The notes beneath the pieces were generated by a model that saw nothing but the letters and a program-made list of their open reading frames with translations, made no database searches and was not told the DNA's origin. From the NCBI GenBank assembly GCA_036874045.1, contig CM072342.1, positions 7,276,501-7,340,500 on the forward strand: DNA of 64,000 bases, written 5' to 3'. A program made the position numbers and the translations under genes. The stretch comes from Cymodocea nodosa. Its lineage: Eukaryota > Streptophyta > Magnoliopsida > Alismatales > Cymodoceaceae. Below, piece by piece: positions 33,425 to 44,220 of the stretch. Position 1 is the stretch's first letter. Every line of letters begins with the position of its first letter.

Positions 33425-34618
33425 ATGGCTGCTCCAATAGAAAAACTATTAGGGGAAATTCTATATCCTGAACTAGTTGATGAACCTTAATGTATTCGAC
33501 TACCAAATTTTGAAGGAGATAGGTTTGAACTGAAATCTAATTGTATTAGTTAATTACCACACTTTCGTGGATTAGAAAGGGAAGACGCCTATTATTTCCT
33601 TAGAGAATTTAATGAAGTTTGTCAAATGATGAAAATGTCGAACATGAGTATTGATGTTATTAAACTTAGATATATCCCTTTTGCTTTAAAAGACATAACT
33701 AATAGATGGTTATATATTCTTTCGCTTGATTCAATTTCTACATGGATTGAATTTTGCTTTATTTTTCTGGAAAAATATTACCTAATACATTAAACAATTA
33801 AGAAGAAAAAGGAAATATTAATGTGTAGCCAAAAACAGGGAGAATCATTTTGAAAATATTTTGAATGATTTAAAGATTTATTGACTCAATGTTCACATCA
33901 TACAATGAGTAAAGCACAATTAATAGGTATAATTTATGAAGGTATAGATGTTTCAACTAAATCTTTATTAGAATCTACTTGTTAGAATAGATTTTTGAAA
34001 TTGTGTAGTGAAGAAGCCTGGGCTTATTTAGAAAACTTTACAAAAAGAACTACTTAATGGAAAAACTCGACTGAAGTTATTACAGATAAGAAAATATTGC
34101 TAAGGGGAATGCATGAAATAGATTCGAGTACTATGCTTGAAATTAAATTAACTTAGTTAACAAAGAAAATAGAAGAGTTATCATTAAATTAAAAACTAGT
34201 AGAAATGAATGTAAATATTAATGATTTAGATATTATTTATGCTAGAAACTAGAAAAATAACTTTGGTAATTCTTATAACCCTAATTGGAGAAATCATTCG
34301 AATTTATCTTAGAGAAATAACAACTTTTAGGGAGTAGAAAATATAAATAATAGAAATGCAATTTATGAAGCATTAATTGAACAAGGATCTAAAATAGAGA
34401 AATTAGAAAAGATAATTCAACAATTAAACAATCGTTTAGATCATGTGTTTGGAAATGCTACCATTCAAAATCAGAACATGAATAGAAATATACCCCTTAG
34501 ACAGAAGGAATCAATAGAAGTTAGACCTATAGGAGGACTGCCAATTCAAGTAGTACTGAACCCTTTGAACAAAACTATTAATGAAATTGATATCTCCTAT
34601 GGGAGGGAAGTTGAATGA
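33425..34618 (+). pseudogene. Athila-type Ty3/gypsy Gag
   Basis: ATG at 33425 (MAAPIEKLLGEI). One frame of about 398 codons. The retrotransposon Gag domain is clear: IKLRYIPFALKDITNRWLYI, STWIEFCFIFLEKYY, then KQGESF and FKDLLTQCSHHTMSKAQLI. The Athila-specific NSYNPNWRNHSNLS is near 34270, where the following Trp is a TAG. About 12 internal stops (5 TAG, 5 TAA, 2 TGA) all fall where Gln or Trp is expected, and no indel is seen. Gag here lies downstream of a pol and third ORF, which is the wrong order for one element, so it starts a second element or marks a rearrangement. Confidence 0.9.
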
Positions 34619-34854
34619 GGTAGCACAATTATAAGCAACTATGTATAATATAGTAAGTAGAAAAATATAGATAGAAAACATAGAAAAAATAGAAGTTTTA
34701 GTTATAGTTAGTAGTACCATAGAGTATTACTTAACTCAACAAACTTAGTCCATTGGGTTATGCCCTAACTCCACGAAGGTATCTATAAGTAGATATAGTA
34801 ATTTTTATCTCTTTTACATTTTGTTTTATGTTGCTGAATACAAAATCACAATAG
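34619..34854 (+). other. Short spacer between gag and F-box pseudogene
   Basis: No gene. CTCAACAAACTTAGTCCATTGGGTTA-type repeats stand at 34734-34775, again the GTTGAGTTA core, followed by a T-rich leader. Confidence 0.5.
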
Positions 34855-36000
34855 ATGGAATTGATGGAATTACCACTAGATGCACTAAGAGAAGTATTAA
34901 GTAACTTATCAGTTAAAGATCTGTGCAGATTATGTTGTGTATCAAGACAAATTAAAGAATGTGTAGCAGAAAAGTATTTTCATAGACTACAGGTTGCAAA
35001 GATGACTAATATTAGAGATGGATTTTTATGAAAGTCATTCAATCGTAGTACAATTAGTTATGAATATCTGAACATAGAAGAAACTGCTAGAATTCCACTC
35101 AATACATTAGAAGGAATAGATCATATTATGGGAATAGATGAAAGAGTGATTGTTTACAGAACTAAACCAAAGTACGCTATTCTGTTACCGGATATTTTTA
35201 TTAGAAATCCTATCACTAGAGAAGAATGAAATATAGGAAGACCTAATATGTTTGAAGTACCAATTGAAAATTGTGGGTCAGCTTTAACATTTTTTGATAA
35301 GAATTCGACTATTCCTGAAAAAATGTTTTATTAAAGACTAATTGGAAATTGAGATGAAGGATAATGTTTAAGTGTGCATAATTTTATGAATAGATCTTGG
35401 AAAGAAAATGTTATGATATATCTAGGAGAGAAAGCATTAGTTAACAATATACATGTGATACTTGATGGATATATATATTTTGTCATAGATATATTAGTTG
35501 CATTTAGATCTAATTTATACATAGTGAGCATAGATAATTATGATGACTTTATAGAAATATTACTTATACCTTAAGCTATAGCTGAACCACCATTTGCAGA
35601 ATATGATAAAATTCAATTAGGAGTATGATATAATGAATATGACGATCTTACTTTATGTCTAGTAAGATAGTGGGATGAATTGATGAAATTTCAAATATGG
35701 ATTATAAAGGACCTAAATGAATGGAAATGGGAAGAGGAATATGTTGAAATATATGTGGAAATGGAAACAACTACTTTGTCTTGGTCGAGAAAAGGATCCC
35801 TTTTTGCATTTCAATTTATTAATGGTAATACACTCATATTTAGTGTTGATAACATATTGCAAGTTTATAAATTAAAAAGGAAAGCAAATTGCATTAAAAT
35901 AGAATTAATACCAAGGAGAATTATGCCTAAAGGTTTTGCTTGTACTAACATGTTTATTCCATTTGTCACTACTTTTTGTCATGTTCTTAAACTGTGATTT
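34855..36000 (+). pseudogene. Captured F-box protein gene (single exon, stop-riddled)
   Basis: ATG at 34855 and stop TGA at 35998 give 381 codons in one frame with no indel. The N-terminus is a good F-box, LPLDALREVLSNLSVKDLCR followed by LCCVSRQIKECV (residues about 6-40), which binds Skp1/ASK in SCF ubiquitin ligases. The remainder resembles an F-box-associated region with strand-rich, Trp-containing blocks (for example residues 275-320), so substrate recruitment is expected of the parent gene. Eight internal stops: TGA 35029, 35227, 35350 and 35626, TAA 35332, 35362 and 35572, TAG 35668. Flanked by Athila gag and LTR-proximal DNA on the same strand, it looks like a host gene taken up by a retroelement. 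The parent is not identified. Confidence 0.8.
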
Positions 36001-36729
36001 TGTATTTTTGATGTTTCGTGTATACTACATTTATTTTAAGAAAAGAAAAGGAAGAAAATTTTTTTAGTTTATGTTTTATTTATCTTACAAGAGAAAAAAT
36101 AAAATATCAATCTAGTTTGTTGGTATCTGTTTTAAGAAACCAACTAGCTTGCTTGTGAGCCACCAAAGGTATAGGAGCCTAGGTTCCACACAAGATACAT
36201 ATTTAACAATATATGTTTAATTGTTAGTGTTATTTTGTTATATGTTTTACTTTTATTTGTGAATGGAAAGTTTTTTAGAATCAAAATTAGAAGATATTAA
36301 TGGAGATACAAAATAACAAGGCATGTGATTAATTACTTATTTGGAATTTATATTCATATGCATAGTTCATGGAGTTATTCATTAACACAATGAACTTAGT
36401 TTGTTGAGTTAGGTGCTAAGTTAATGAAATAGTATTCATTCTTGCTAACATTTATTATTATTTTTATAAATCTTTTACATTGAGGACAATGCAAAATATA
36501 GGTATGGGGGAGAGGTAATTAGATTAAAATCTAAGTAATATTGTTAATTATAGGAATTAGGATTGTGCTGTAAATTTCTATGGAAACTGAATTTTTTTTT
36601 TTTTGAATTTTGTTGTAACTTTTCGAAATTTCCTTATAGCTATCCAAAAAATTATGGTAACTATTTGAAAATTTTTCTGAAACCTTTCAATAGTTGAAAT
36701 TGTAATTTTTTTTTTTTTACTATAATTAC
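36001..36729 (+). other. Spacer with PPT-like motif downstream of F-box pseudogene
   Basis: No gene. CATTGAGGACAATGCAAAA followed by TATGGGGGAGAGG (36479-36516) is the conserved 3'-terminal motif of Athila/Tat elements; a close copy stands at 60135-60170. A GTTGAGTTA repeat is at 36395-36407. Confidence 0.6.
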
Positions 36730-38810
36730 TTGAACGTTATATTTAGAATTTTATATAGGATGCTACAATACTTTACTATTAATACAAATCTAGTATAGTA
36801 TCTTATGTTTTTACTGAATTTTATGAGTGTAACAGTTTTATGATTTTAAAGGGAAATCAGAATGCTTAATTGAAACTTAGAAATTATCTAAAGTCCTAAA
36901 AAAGTTGAAATGTTGATTTTTGGATTAAATAAAATGCATATGATCAAGGATACATTTAATTTGATTGATTAAACTTATAGAATGATTTATGTGTAAATCA
37001 TATTAAACTATAGAAAAAGTATGAGCTTATTGATATGGATTCATATTTTTCAATAGATTGTAGAAGTAGGATTATATGAGATTTGTGTTTTATTGCATAT
37101 GTATTAATGAAATACATATATATACTATGTTGAAAAGAAAAAAATGAGGATAAAGAGAAAAACTTTGAGAGTTTATTGAATTGTTTGATCATGAGCCTTT
37201 TGTACTTGAACATATAGGTATATAAAGATTGTTGACCTAAAAAAGGACTCTTTAAATCTGGCAACCTAAGATCTTGATTAGATTTGAGATTGTTGATTGA
37301 AAACTCGATACATAAGTACACTAGAAAGCTCTTGTATGATTCAAACTTTTCAAATTAACTTTTAAAGTAAATATATATATATACTGTTATGAAAAGATGA
37401 AAGTATTTTATTAAAAGTACAAATATCTTTTAATCAAGTATATTCTCTATTATTTATGACTATTGAAGTGTGAATCTAGATTAGACTTTTGAAGTTGTTT
37501 ATTTGAAATACAATGCATTATTCTTCTTATTTTAATCATATCAAGTTGAATTGTGTTTTGATTCTTATGCAATTGAAGTTTATTCTGGAAATCATATTGG
37601 AAAATTTAGGATAATAGATGTTTGAGAAAAATTGATAGTGTAACTACCACCTATTTGATGCTAGTATATTTTATATGTAGTTTACATATTTTTGAAATAT
37701 ATTTGCAGGTGGAGGAAATGTTGGATTGAAACTCGATCGTTCAGTCAACTCGCTATGGCACGATTCTAAAAAGCTCACCTCTAAACTCACTAAAACTAGA
37801 AGTGAAGAGAAAGAGGAAGAAAGAACAGTGAAGATACAGGATTTACGTGGTTCAACAATAGCCTACATCCATAGAGAGTTGAGGGTTCTACTATGAGCTT
37901 CGGCACAATCAACTACATGTTTTACAACATCATAAAGGTTTATATACTACCTAACCTAGGGTTAATAAACCTTTAATTACACTTGAGCCATTACAGTAGA
38001 GAGAAAATGCTTCAGAGAAGGAACTCTCAATTTCGAAGCCTTATCTTCCTATTTTTCTGAAACCTACAACACTTTAGATAGTTACAGAGCTTAACTATCC
38101 GAAGAATAATTTTCTTTCTTCATTTGTCATAACGGGCATTATTGTAGCTAACTGTTTGGAGAGATTTCATCTTTCAGATAGTTACAGACTTAACTGTCTA
38201 AAAACCCACTTATGTCTCTCTTAGTTCATTCGGAGGGTTCTATCGTTAACTTTTCGAAATCTGCATGCTTTTTGGATAGTTATGGACTTAACTATCCAAA
38301 AAATCACTTAAGTGTCTCTTTAGTCACTTCGGAAGGTTGTAATTGTAACCTTCCGAAAACCTCATGACTTTCGGATAGTTACTGCCTAACTATCCGAATA
38401 TCCACTTAAGTCACTGTCTTTTAGATACTTGGCTCCTTAACTATCTGAACATCTACTTAAGTGTCTAACTTTCGGATACTTAGCTTCATAACTATCTGAA
38501 CGTCCACTTAAGTGTCCTTTAAGTCATTTTGGATGGTTACAACCAGTAACCCTCCGAAATCTCCTGACTTTTGGATAGTTAGCTTAAAGCCTTCCGACTA
38601 AAACGTTATTTCAGATACTTCGACTTGGTAACCTTCCAAAAATATAAATCTACCTGAGACTTACTGCTAACAAGCTTCCGACTGAACTTGGACTTCTTGT
38701 GGCATACTCTACACTTGTACTACTTGCCCTAATAGGAAAAACAATGTTAAATTAGATTATTGAATTATAGATAATAACTTTATATTAATCTAATCTTAGT
38801 ATTCTGAAGA
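36730..38810 (+). repeat. SIRE-type post-pol spacer module inside Athila-like DNA
   Basis: 36730-37718 aligns by eye at roughly 80% with element C 14380-15345. Shared runs include TTGAGAGTTTATTG, TTTGATCATGAGCCTTT, GATTTGTGTTTTATTGCAT and GAAAGCTCTTGTATGATTCA. It ends in a PPT-like CAGGTGGAGGAAA, then continues weakly after a solo LTR (38735-38810). The flanks on both sides are Athila-like, so a copia spacer is embedded in a gypsy context. Confidence 0.8.
37719..38734 (-). mobile_element. Solo LTR of Tork-like family A, TSD GGAAA
   Basis: 1016 bp, homologous to A's 5' LTR (27259-28272). It is flanked by GGAAA at 37714-37718 and 38735-38739. The terminal TGTTAGGG/CCCTAACA end reads CCCTAATA here. 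It holds about ten consecutive short hairpins (38080-38650), including TCGGATAGTTA/TAACTATCCGA at 38371-38397 (11-bp perfect stem) and TTCGGAAGGTT/AACCTTCCGAA at 38328-38357. Confidence 0.95.
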
Positions 38811-38927
38811 TGCAAAATAAAGAAATATTTTTCATAAGGAATACATATTTATGAAGAAAAGAAATAGTTCTAGCACTTTAGAAAGACCTATTAACTAGAT
38901 CAAATTAGTTTGCTAAGAGACTAGCAA

Positions 38928-38946
38928 AAGTTAAGTATGGGGGAAG
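38928..38946 (+). promoter_or_regulatory. Polypurine tract before Athila-like LTR
   Basis: GACTAGCAAAAGTTAAGTATGGGGGAAG ends directly at the LTR start TGTTTAG; the G-rich part is 38936-38946. The same GACTAGCAAAG...TATGGGGGTG motif precedes F's 3' LTR (61313-61339). This marks 38947 as the start of a 3' LTR. Confidence 0.8.
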
Positions 38947-40196
38947 TGTTTAGAATGAAAAAGTGCATAATATTAATGGTTAAATAATGGTTAATTGTAT
39001 AATATTTAGCTTATCACATGAGAATTAAGCCATTATGTTATAATTGCATGATTGTATGCTTTAATTAAAGAATGTGTATAATTTTAGCGAATTAAAGTTA
39101 ATGAAGCATATTTTTGAACTATTGGTGAGTTATAGGCTTTTTAATTCCTTAAGTATCTGAAATGTCTGTTATTTCGGAGAGTTTTATTTTATGTATCGAA
39201 TAGTTTGATTTTGAATGCTTAAAGAGTATTTTATTATTATTAAGTCATGTGACTTAAGTTGTATTTTAGAAAGTTAGTTAGTAACTATCCAAATGTGTTT
39301 AAGCATTGGATATTTAGGTTTGCAAGTATCCAAAATACCTTTTTATCATAAAAACTACTGAAGACATGTGTCGTGACTTGAAAACATGACTTAAGTTATC
39401 TTTCGAAAGGTTAGAGGCAAACTATCCAAAATGCATATAAGTTTTGGATAGTTATAGTTCATAACTATCTGAAAAGTCTTTTTACCATTGTAAAGTTAGT
39501 ATTATGCACATGTGAATTTAAATGTTTTATTATGTCACGTGAGTTGCATATGTTTTATATTAAGTCCATTGAGTTAAGCTTTACTCAACGAAGGAAGTCC
39601 ATTGAGTTAACTATTAAGTCCACAAAGTAAGTCTATTGAGTTACACTAACTCTATGGACCAGTTATTTTCTAATATTTAAATATGAAGTAGTTACAATAA
39701 ATAGGAAATTTGAAGGAAAACCACGGTTGCATGCATCACATAGGAATTAACTCGTGGAATGAAGAAGAAATCACCATCGTTGATACGAATGAAGGAAATC
39801 CAACCGATCATTAGGTAGAAGAAATTACTATTGAAAGAAATATAAAAGAAGAAGAGAAAGACGAAGAAAAGTGTGTGTGGAAAGAGGTGGAGAACTATGC
39901 TAACTGTAGGAAGCATTGGAAGTTCCTTGAAGCTCCACAACACTACTATAATCACCAACCATCAAAGGTCTATGAGGATACTTTCCAGTTGTTGGGTCGA
40001 TTTCGAGCTAAACACAGTGACTGACAACCATTGTGAGGAATGATTGCATCACAGGAAGGAAAGTCATTTTCACCAAGCATCGACTCATCTTTCAAGAGAT
40101 CGTAAAGCTTCTAGCCTTAGTTTCGAGTCGATACCAATATATTGAAGATGAGATCAATTTACAAGTCTCAGTTCATGATTCTATAGGGAGAGGAGG
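38947..40196 (+). repeat. Athila-like LTR, first part
   Basis: Starts TGTTTAGAATGAAAAAGTGC after a PPT, so it is a 3' LTR. It is interrupted at 40196 by a solo LTR of its own family and resumes at 42103. Other copies start at 40197, 53611 and 54220. It includes hairpins such as TTGGATAGTTATAGTTCATA/ACTATCTG near 39440-39470. Small ORFs inside are not conserved as protein. Confidence 0.88.
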
Positions 40197-40553
40197 TGTT
40201 TAGAATGAAAAAGTGCATATTATTAATGGTTAAATGATGGTTAATTGCATAATATTTAGCTTATCATATGAGAATTAAGCCATTATGTTATAATTGCATT
40301 GTTATATGCTTTAATTGAAGAATTCGCTTAATTTTGAGGAATTAATGTCAATTTAGTACATTTCTGAACTGTCTGGTAAAGTGACTTAAGTGGATTTTCA
40401 GTGAGTTAGCTGTAACTATCTGAAATGCATCTGAGCATCGGATAGTTAGACTTGTAACTCTCCGAAATGGGTATTTTATTATTAAACTGCTGCTGACACG
40501 TGTCGAGATCTGGTAGATTTACTTAAGTTATATATCGGTGAGTTAGCTGTAAC

Positions 40554-40680
40554 TATCCGAAATGCATCTGAGCATCGGATAGTTAAGTTTATAACTATCC
40601 GAAATGCATCTGAGCATCAGATAGTTAAGTTTATAAGTATCCGAAATGCACCTGAGCATCGAATAGTTAAATTTATGCTC
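40554..40680 (+). repeat. 42-bp tandem array, each unit a CGGATAGTTA hairpin
   Basis: Three direct units of 42 bp begin at 40554, 40596 and 40638. Each unit links TATCCGAAATGCATCTGAGC to ATCGGATAGTTAAGTTTATA. A diverged unit lies upstream at about 40416-40465. Each boundary forms a hairpin of CGGATAGTTA with TAACTATCCG. Confidence 0.9.
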
Positions 40681-41732
40681 GTGTTTTATAGTTAAATCAA
40701 CGAAGAAAGTCCGTTGAGTTATCTGTAACTCCACAGACTATTTATTTTCTAATATGCCACTATAGCGGTTGCAGAAACAGGATAGTTGGAAGAAAAACCA
40801 CGATTGCATGTATTACACAAGGAGAAGAAATCATCGCCGTTGATATGAATGAAGGAAATCCAACCGATCATTCAAGTAGTAATTACTACTGAAGAAATAT
40901 AAAAGAAAAGAAGAAAAAGAAATCCAGTGTGTGATCGATGGACGGGTAGTGTATACAGAGGAGGAGCACCGAGCTTTCTGCAGATAGTATCAGTGATTCT
41001 CCGAAGTATCATACCAACCATCGTTACCATCACCATATCCACCATAATCACGAACCATCGAAGGTCTGTGAGAATACTTTCTTGATGTCGGGTCGATTCC
41101 GAGCCAAACATAGTGCCTGACAACCACTGTGAGGAGTGATCACGTCGTGGGAAGGGAAGCCATTTTCACCAAGCGCCGACTCATATTTCAGGAGATCGTA
41201 AAGCTTTTAGCCTTGGCTTCTGGTTGATGCTTGTATGCTGAAGAGAAGATTATCTTGCAATTTTGGACTCGCAATTCTATAGGGAGAGGAGACAGAATTG
41301 TAAGTGGTTTAATTTTCAGTGGTGTAATCACGTTGCAAGTAGTGTCAGAAGTATTTACTGTCGAGTGAGATTACTTTACATTTCACCTTTCGCCCCATTC
41401 CATGTTCATATTAAAACAAAAATACCAAAAACAATTTATCTATGTTTGTAGGTTGTATTTGAGTGTTGTATTGTGATTAATGTTATCTTCATCAGTGTTG
41501 TGATTGTTTTATGTTTGTTTTAGTTTTACATTTTACTGAAATTGGTTTGTTCAAAAGACTTAAAGATTTTAATGGTTACTATTTGAATTATCTAAATGTT
41601 AGTATTGCTTAATGATAAATCCAATGTTTACTAACATTAAAGAACTTAATTGATGTTATTTACAATCTGTGGAATTGCCCAATGGTTGGCCGAATTCCTC
41701 TGTAAATAGTAGTATTAAAAAGAAAAGACAAG

Positions 41733-41824
41733 CTCGTGGAGTAAACTTAAGTCCACGAGGTTAGTCTGTTGAGTTAGCCATAACTCAACGAACTTTATCC
41801 GTTGAGTTAACTGTAATTCAACGG
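41733..41824 (+). promoter_or_regulatory. Triple hairpin near LTR 3' end
   Basis: Three consecutive hairpins: CTCGTGGA/TCCACGAG (41733-41759), GTTGAGTTA/TAACTCAAC (41768-41789) and CCGTTGAGTTA/TAATTCAACGG (41799-41824, one mismatch). The same trio stands at 42583-42674 and 61549-61642 in two other LTR copies, about 70-90 bp before the GTGGGATCGAC end motif. Confidence 0.75.
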
Positions 41825-42097
41825 AGAGCTTATTGAATATATAAATTTGATTGTTAACAAACGGACAGTTCTGAACTTTTCAGCAATTCCTTGTGGGATC
41901 GACTTATACTTGCACACTAATACAATAGACACTATGCACTTGCAGTTAAAGTACAAATTGGAATTAATATCTAAATTGCATTAAAGGTTGTTTGTTTACT
42001 TCTAAAAGAAGGAATAGGCATAAAGATAAATTAACTAAGTAAAAACAAAAGTAACAAATCCAAGTTTTTCTAGTGTAGTGTTGGGAAAACGCAAACA

Positions 42098-42898
42098 GGA
42101 GGTATGACTATAAGTGATTAAGTTTTCAGTGGTGTAATTGTGTCGCATGTAGTGATGGAAGTTTTTATTGTCAATTGACAATTTCTACATTTCACCTTTT
42201 GTTCATATTCAGGAATATATCAAAACAAAAATGTCAAAAACAAACTAATTATCTATGTTTATAGTTAGCATTTATGTGTGTATTGTTTGTTTAGTATAGT
42301 GATTAATGTTATTATTGTCAATATTGTGAATGTTTTATGTTTAGTTGATTTAGAAAATAGAAAATAGTTTTATTGATTACTGAAATTGATTCGTACAGAA
42401 TACCCAAAAATCTTAGTAGTTATTATTCAAAATATCTGAATGTTAGTGTTGATTAATGATAAATACTAGATAAATTAACATTAAAAGCTTAATTGATGTT
42501 ATTTACATTCTATGGAACCGCCCAATGGTTGGCCGAATTCCTATGTAAATAGTAATAGTTAATTGGAAGTTACAAGTTAGGCTCGTGAAGTTAGTTTAAG
42601 TCTACAAGGATAGTTCGTCAAATTAACTATAACTTAATGAATTAAGTTCGTTGAGTTAGCAGTAACTCAATGGAGTGCTTAATTGAACACATATAAAACT
42701 CTAGTTATAAAAATCAAAATAGTACATAATTCTTACTCAATCTTTGTGGGATTGACCTATACTTGCACATAAATACAATAGACATTGTGCATTTGCAGTT
42801 AAAAATAAATTAAACTTAATACTTAATTTGTAAAAATCATTTATTTACTTCTAAAAGAAATTATTAATATACATATATAACAAAACAAATGCCAAACA
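42098..42898 (+). repeat. Athila-like LTR, second part
   Basis: Continuation of 38947-40196 after the solo LTR; the first five bases are the repeated target site. It has the triple hairpin, then CTTTGTGGGATTGACCTATA at 42742-42761. The likely end is GCCAAACA at 42898, matching GCAAACA of the solo copy. Confidence 0.8.
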
Positions 42899-43381
42899 AT
42901 GCTCAACCCACCCCTACCCAATGTTGCCATCTCACGTGGACATCACTTGAATGCACCCACCATCCTTGTTTCCATGCACTCGTCTATTGTTGGAGTTTAG
43001 GGATTTGGTAGATTATTTTATTGTGATCATATGTTGGGAATAATAAGGTTATAATATAAGGCTAATACAATAATTAAAAATAATAATAAAGGATTTAATT
43101 AAACTTGTTAAATTTTTAAATCATTTAAACTTATTTAATTCTTTAGTTTAATTGATTAATTGCATGTTTTAGTTGTTAATTATAATTGCATGATTTAAAG
43201 ATTATAATTGGAATTAGATATCATTTATATCTTGTTACATATTAATTAGATAGTTGGAAACTATTATAGAATTCATTTTGATAAATTCTTGGAATTAAAT
43301 TTCTTGTTAGGAATTTTAATATTGCTAATTAAATAGTGGAATTTTAAAGTTTAAAATTTATATTTGTTGTAGAATTGAAAA
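42899..43381. other. Interval with no recognised feature
   Basis: AT-rich after 43000. TGTTGGAGTTTAGGG at 43013 might be an LTR start, but it does not match the 3' LTR at 47534, and no PBS was found. The 5' LTR of the next copia element is therefore missing or unrecognised. Confidence 0.4.
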
Positions 43382-44220
43382 ATGGCTAATAAGATATTCT
43401 CAACTAAAATGACACAAATTGAGAAACTGAATGGGGTTAACCATGAGATGTGACATAGGAAAATAAAAAATGTTTTGAAATATGATAATCTAGAACATGA
43501 TTTAGAAACTAATCTTCCATAAATAAATGAAAACTTTTCTAAAATGAAAGTAAGGAAATAGGAAATTAAAGGTAAGAGGGTTAGAAGTCTTATGTTCATG
43601 TTCATGGATAGTTTGCTAAAATATTTTGAAAATTACACTACTACATACACATTTTCGAAAGCTTTGAAAGAGAAGTATGATAAATATTCAACTTCTCTTT
43701 TAAAAGTACAACTAATGCAAAATGCTTGAGGAACAAAATGTAGTGAAATATGTTAATAATATGATTCTCATGACAAAAGACATAGCTACTATAGGAACAC
43801 TTATACCAAAAAGACTACAAATAATAACTATATTAAATAGTCTGCAACATAATTTTGATATGATGACCACATCTCTTAAGTCAACCCCACTTCAACTTTC
43901 TAAATTACCAACTTGGTTGAGAACAAAATAAGAAATAATGGCTAGTTGGAAGCATTACGAGACCAATCTAGAAGAAGTAAAGGTTGCTTTTCAAAAGCTA
44001 AAGTTTGATAGAAACAACAAAAGGAGGAATGAGCCAAATAGGAACTAATACAAGTCAAATCAAGTGTCAAGAAAGAAAGCACAAGGTTCTTGTCATGCTT
44101 GTAGCTAATTTGGTCACTAAAGAGTAAATTGTTTAAATAAGGATAGAAATAAAAGCATGAACACAGAACAAAATGTAAAGAACAAGAGAATCTTTGTTGG
44201 CATGGTAGAGTGTAATAACG
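43382..44220 (+). pseudogene. Gag of element E
   Basis: ATG at 43382, MANKIFSTKMTQIEKLNGVN. Copia Gag (UBN2_2-like) with SLMFMFMDSLLKYFENY. The zinc knuckle near 44092-44135 is CHACSxFGHxRVNC, with stop codons at two non-ligand positions; C, C, H and C are kept. Frame breaks occur near 43723 and 43930. Confidence 0.8.

Larger units (their letters stand above)
40197..42097 (+). mobile_element. Solo LTR of Athila-like family, TSD GGAGG
   Basis: 1901 bp, TGTTTAGAATG...GCAAACA, flanked by GGAGG at 40192-40196 and 42098-42102. The host LTR of the same family continues across it. The end carries CTTGTGGGATCGACTTATAC, the U5-type end typical of Athila/Tat LTRs. It contains a tandem hairpin array (40554-40680) and a triple hairpin (41733-41824). 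Confidence 0.93.

Noticed and set aside
39692..41123. Possible gene in the repeated segment with GAGGATACTTTC and GGGTCGAT
   Set aside because: The segment recurs in three LTR copies (39960, 41080, 55440) with frame changes between them, so it is LTR leader sequence.
43013..43030. TGTTGGAGTTTAGGG as 5' LTR start of element E
   Set aside because: It does not match the 3' LTR start region at 47534 beyond TGTTGGA, and no PBS follows.
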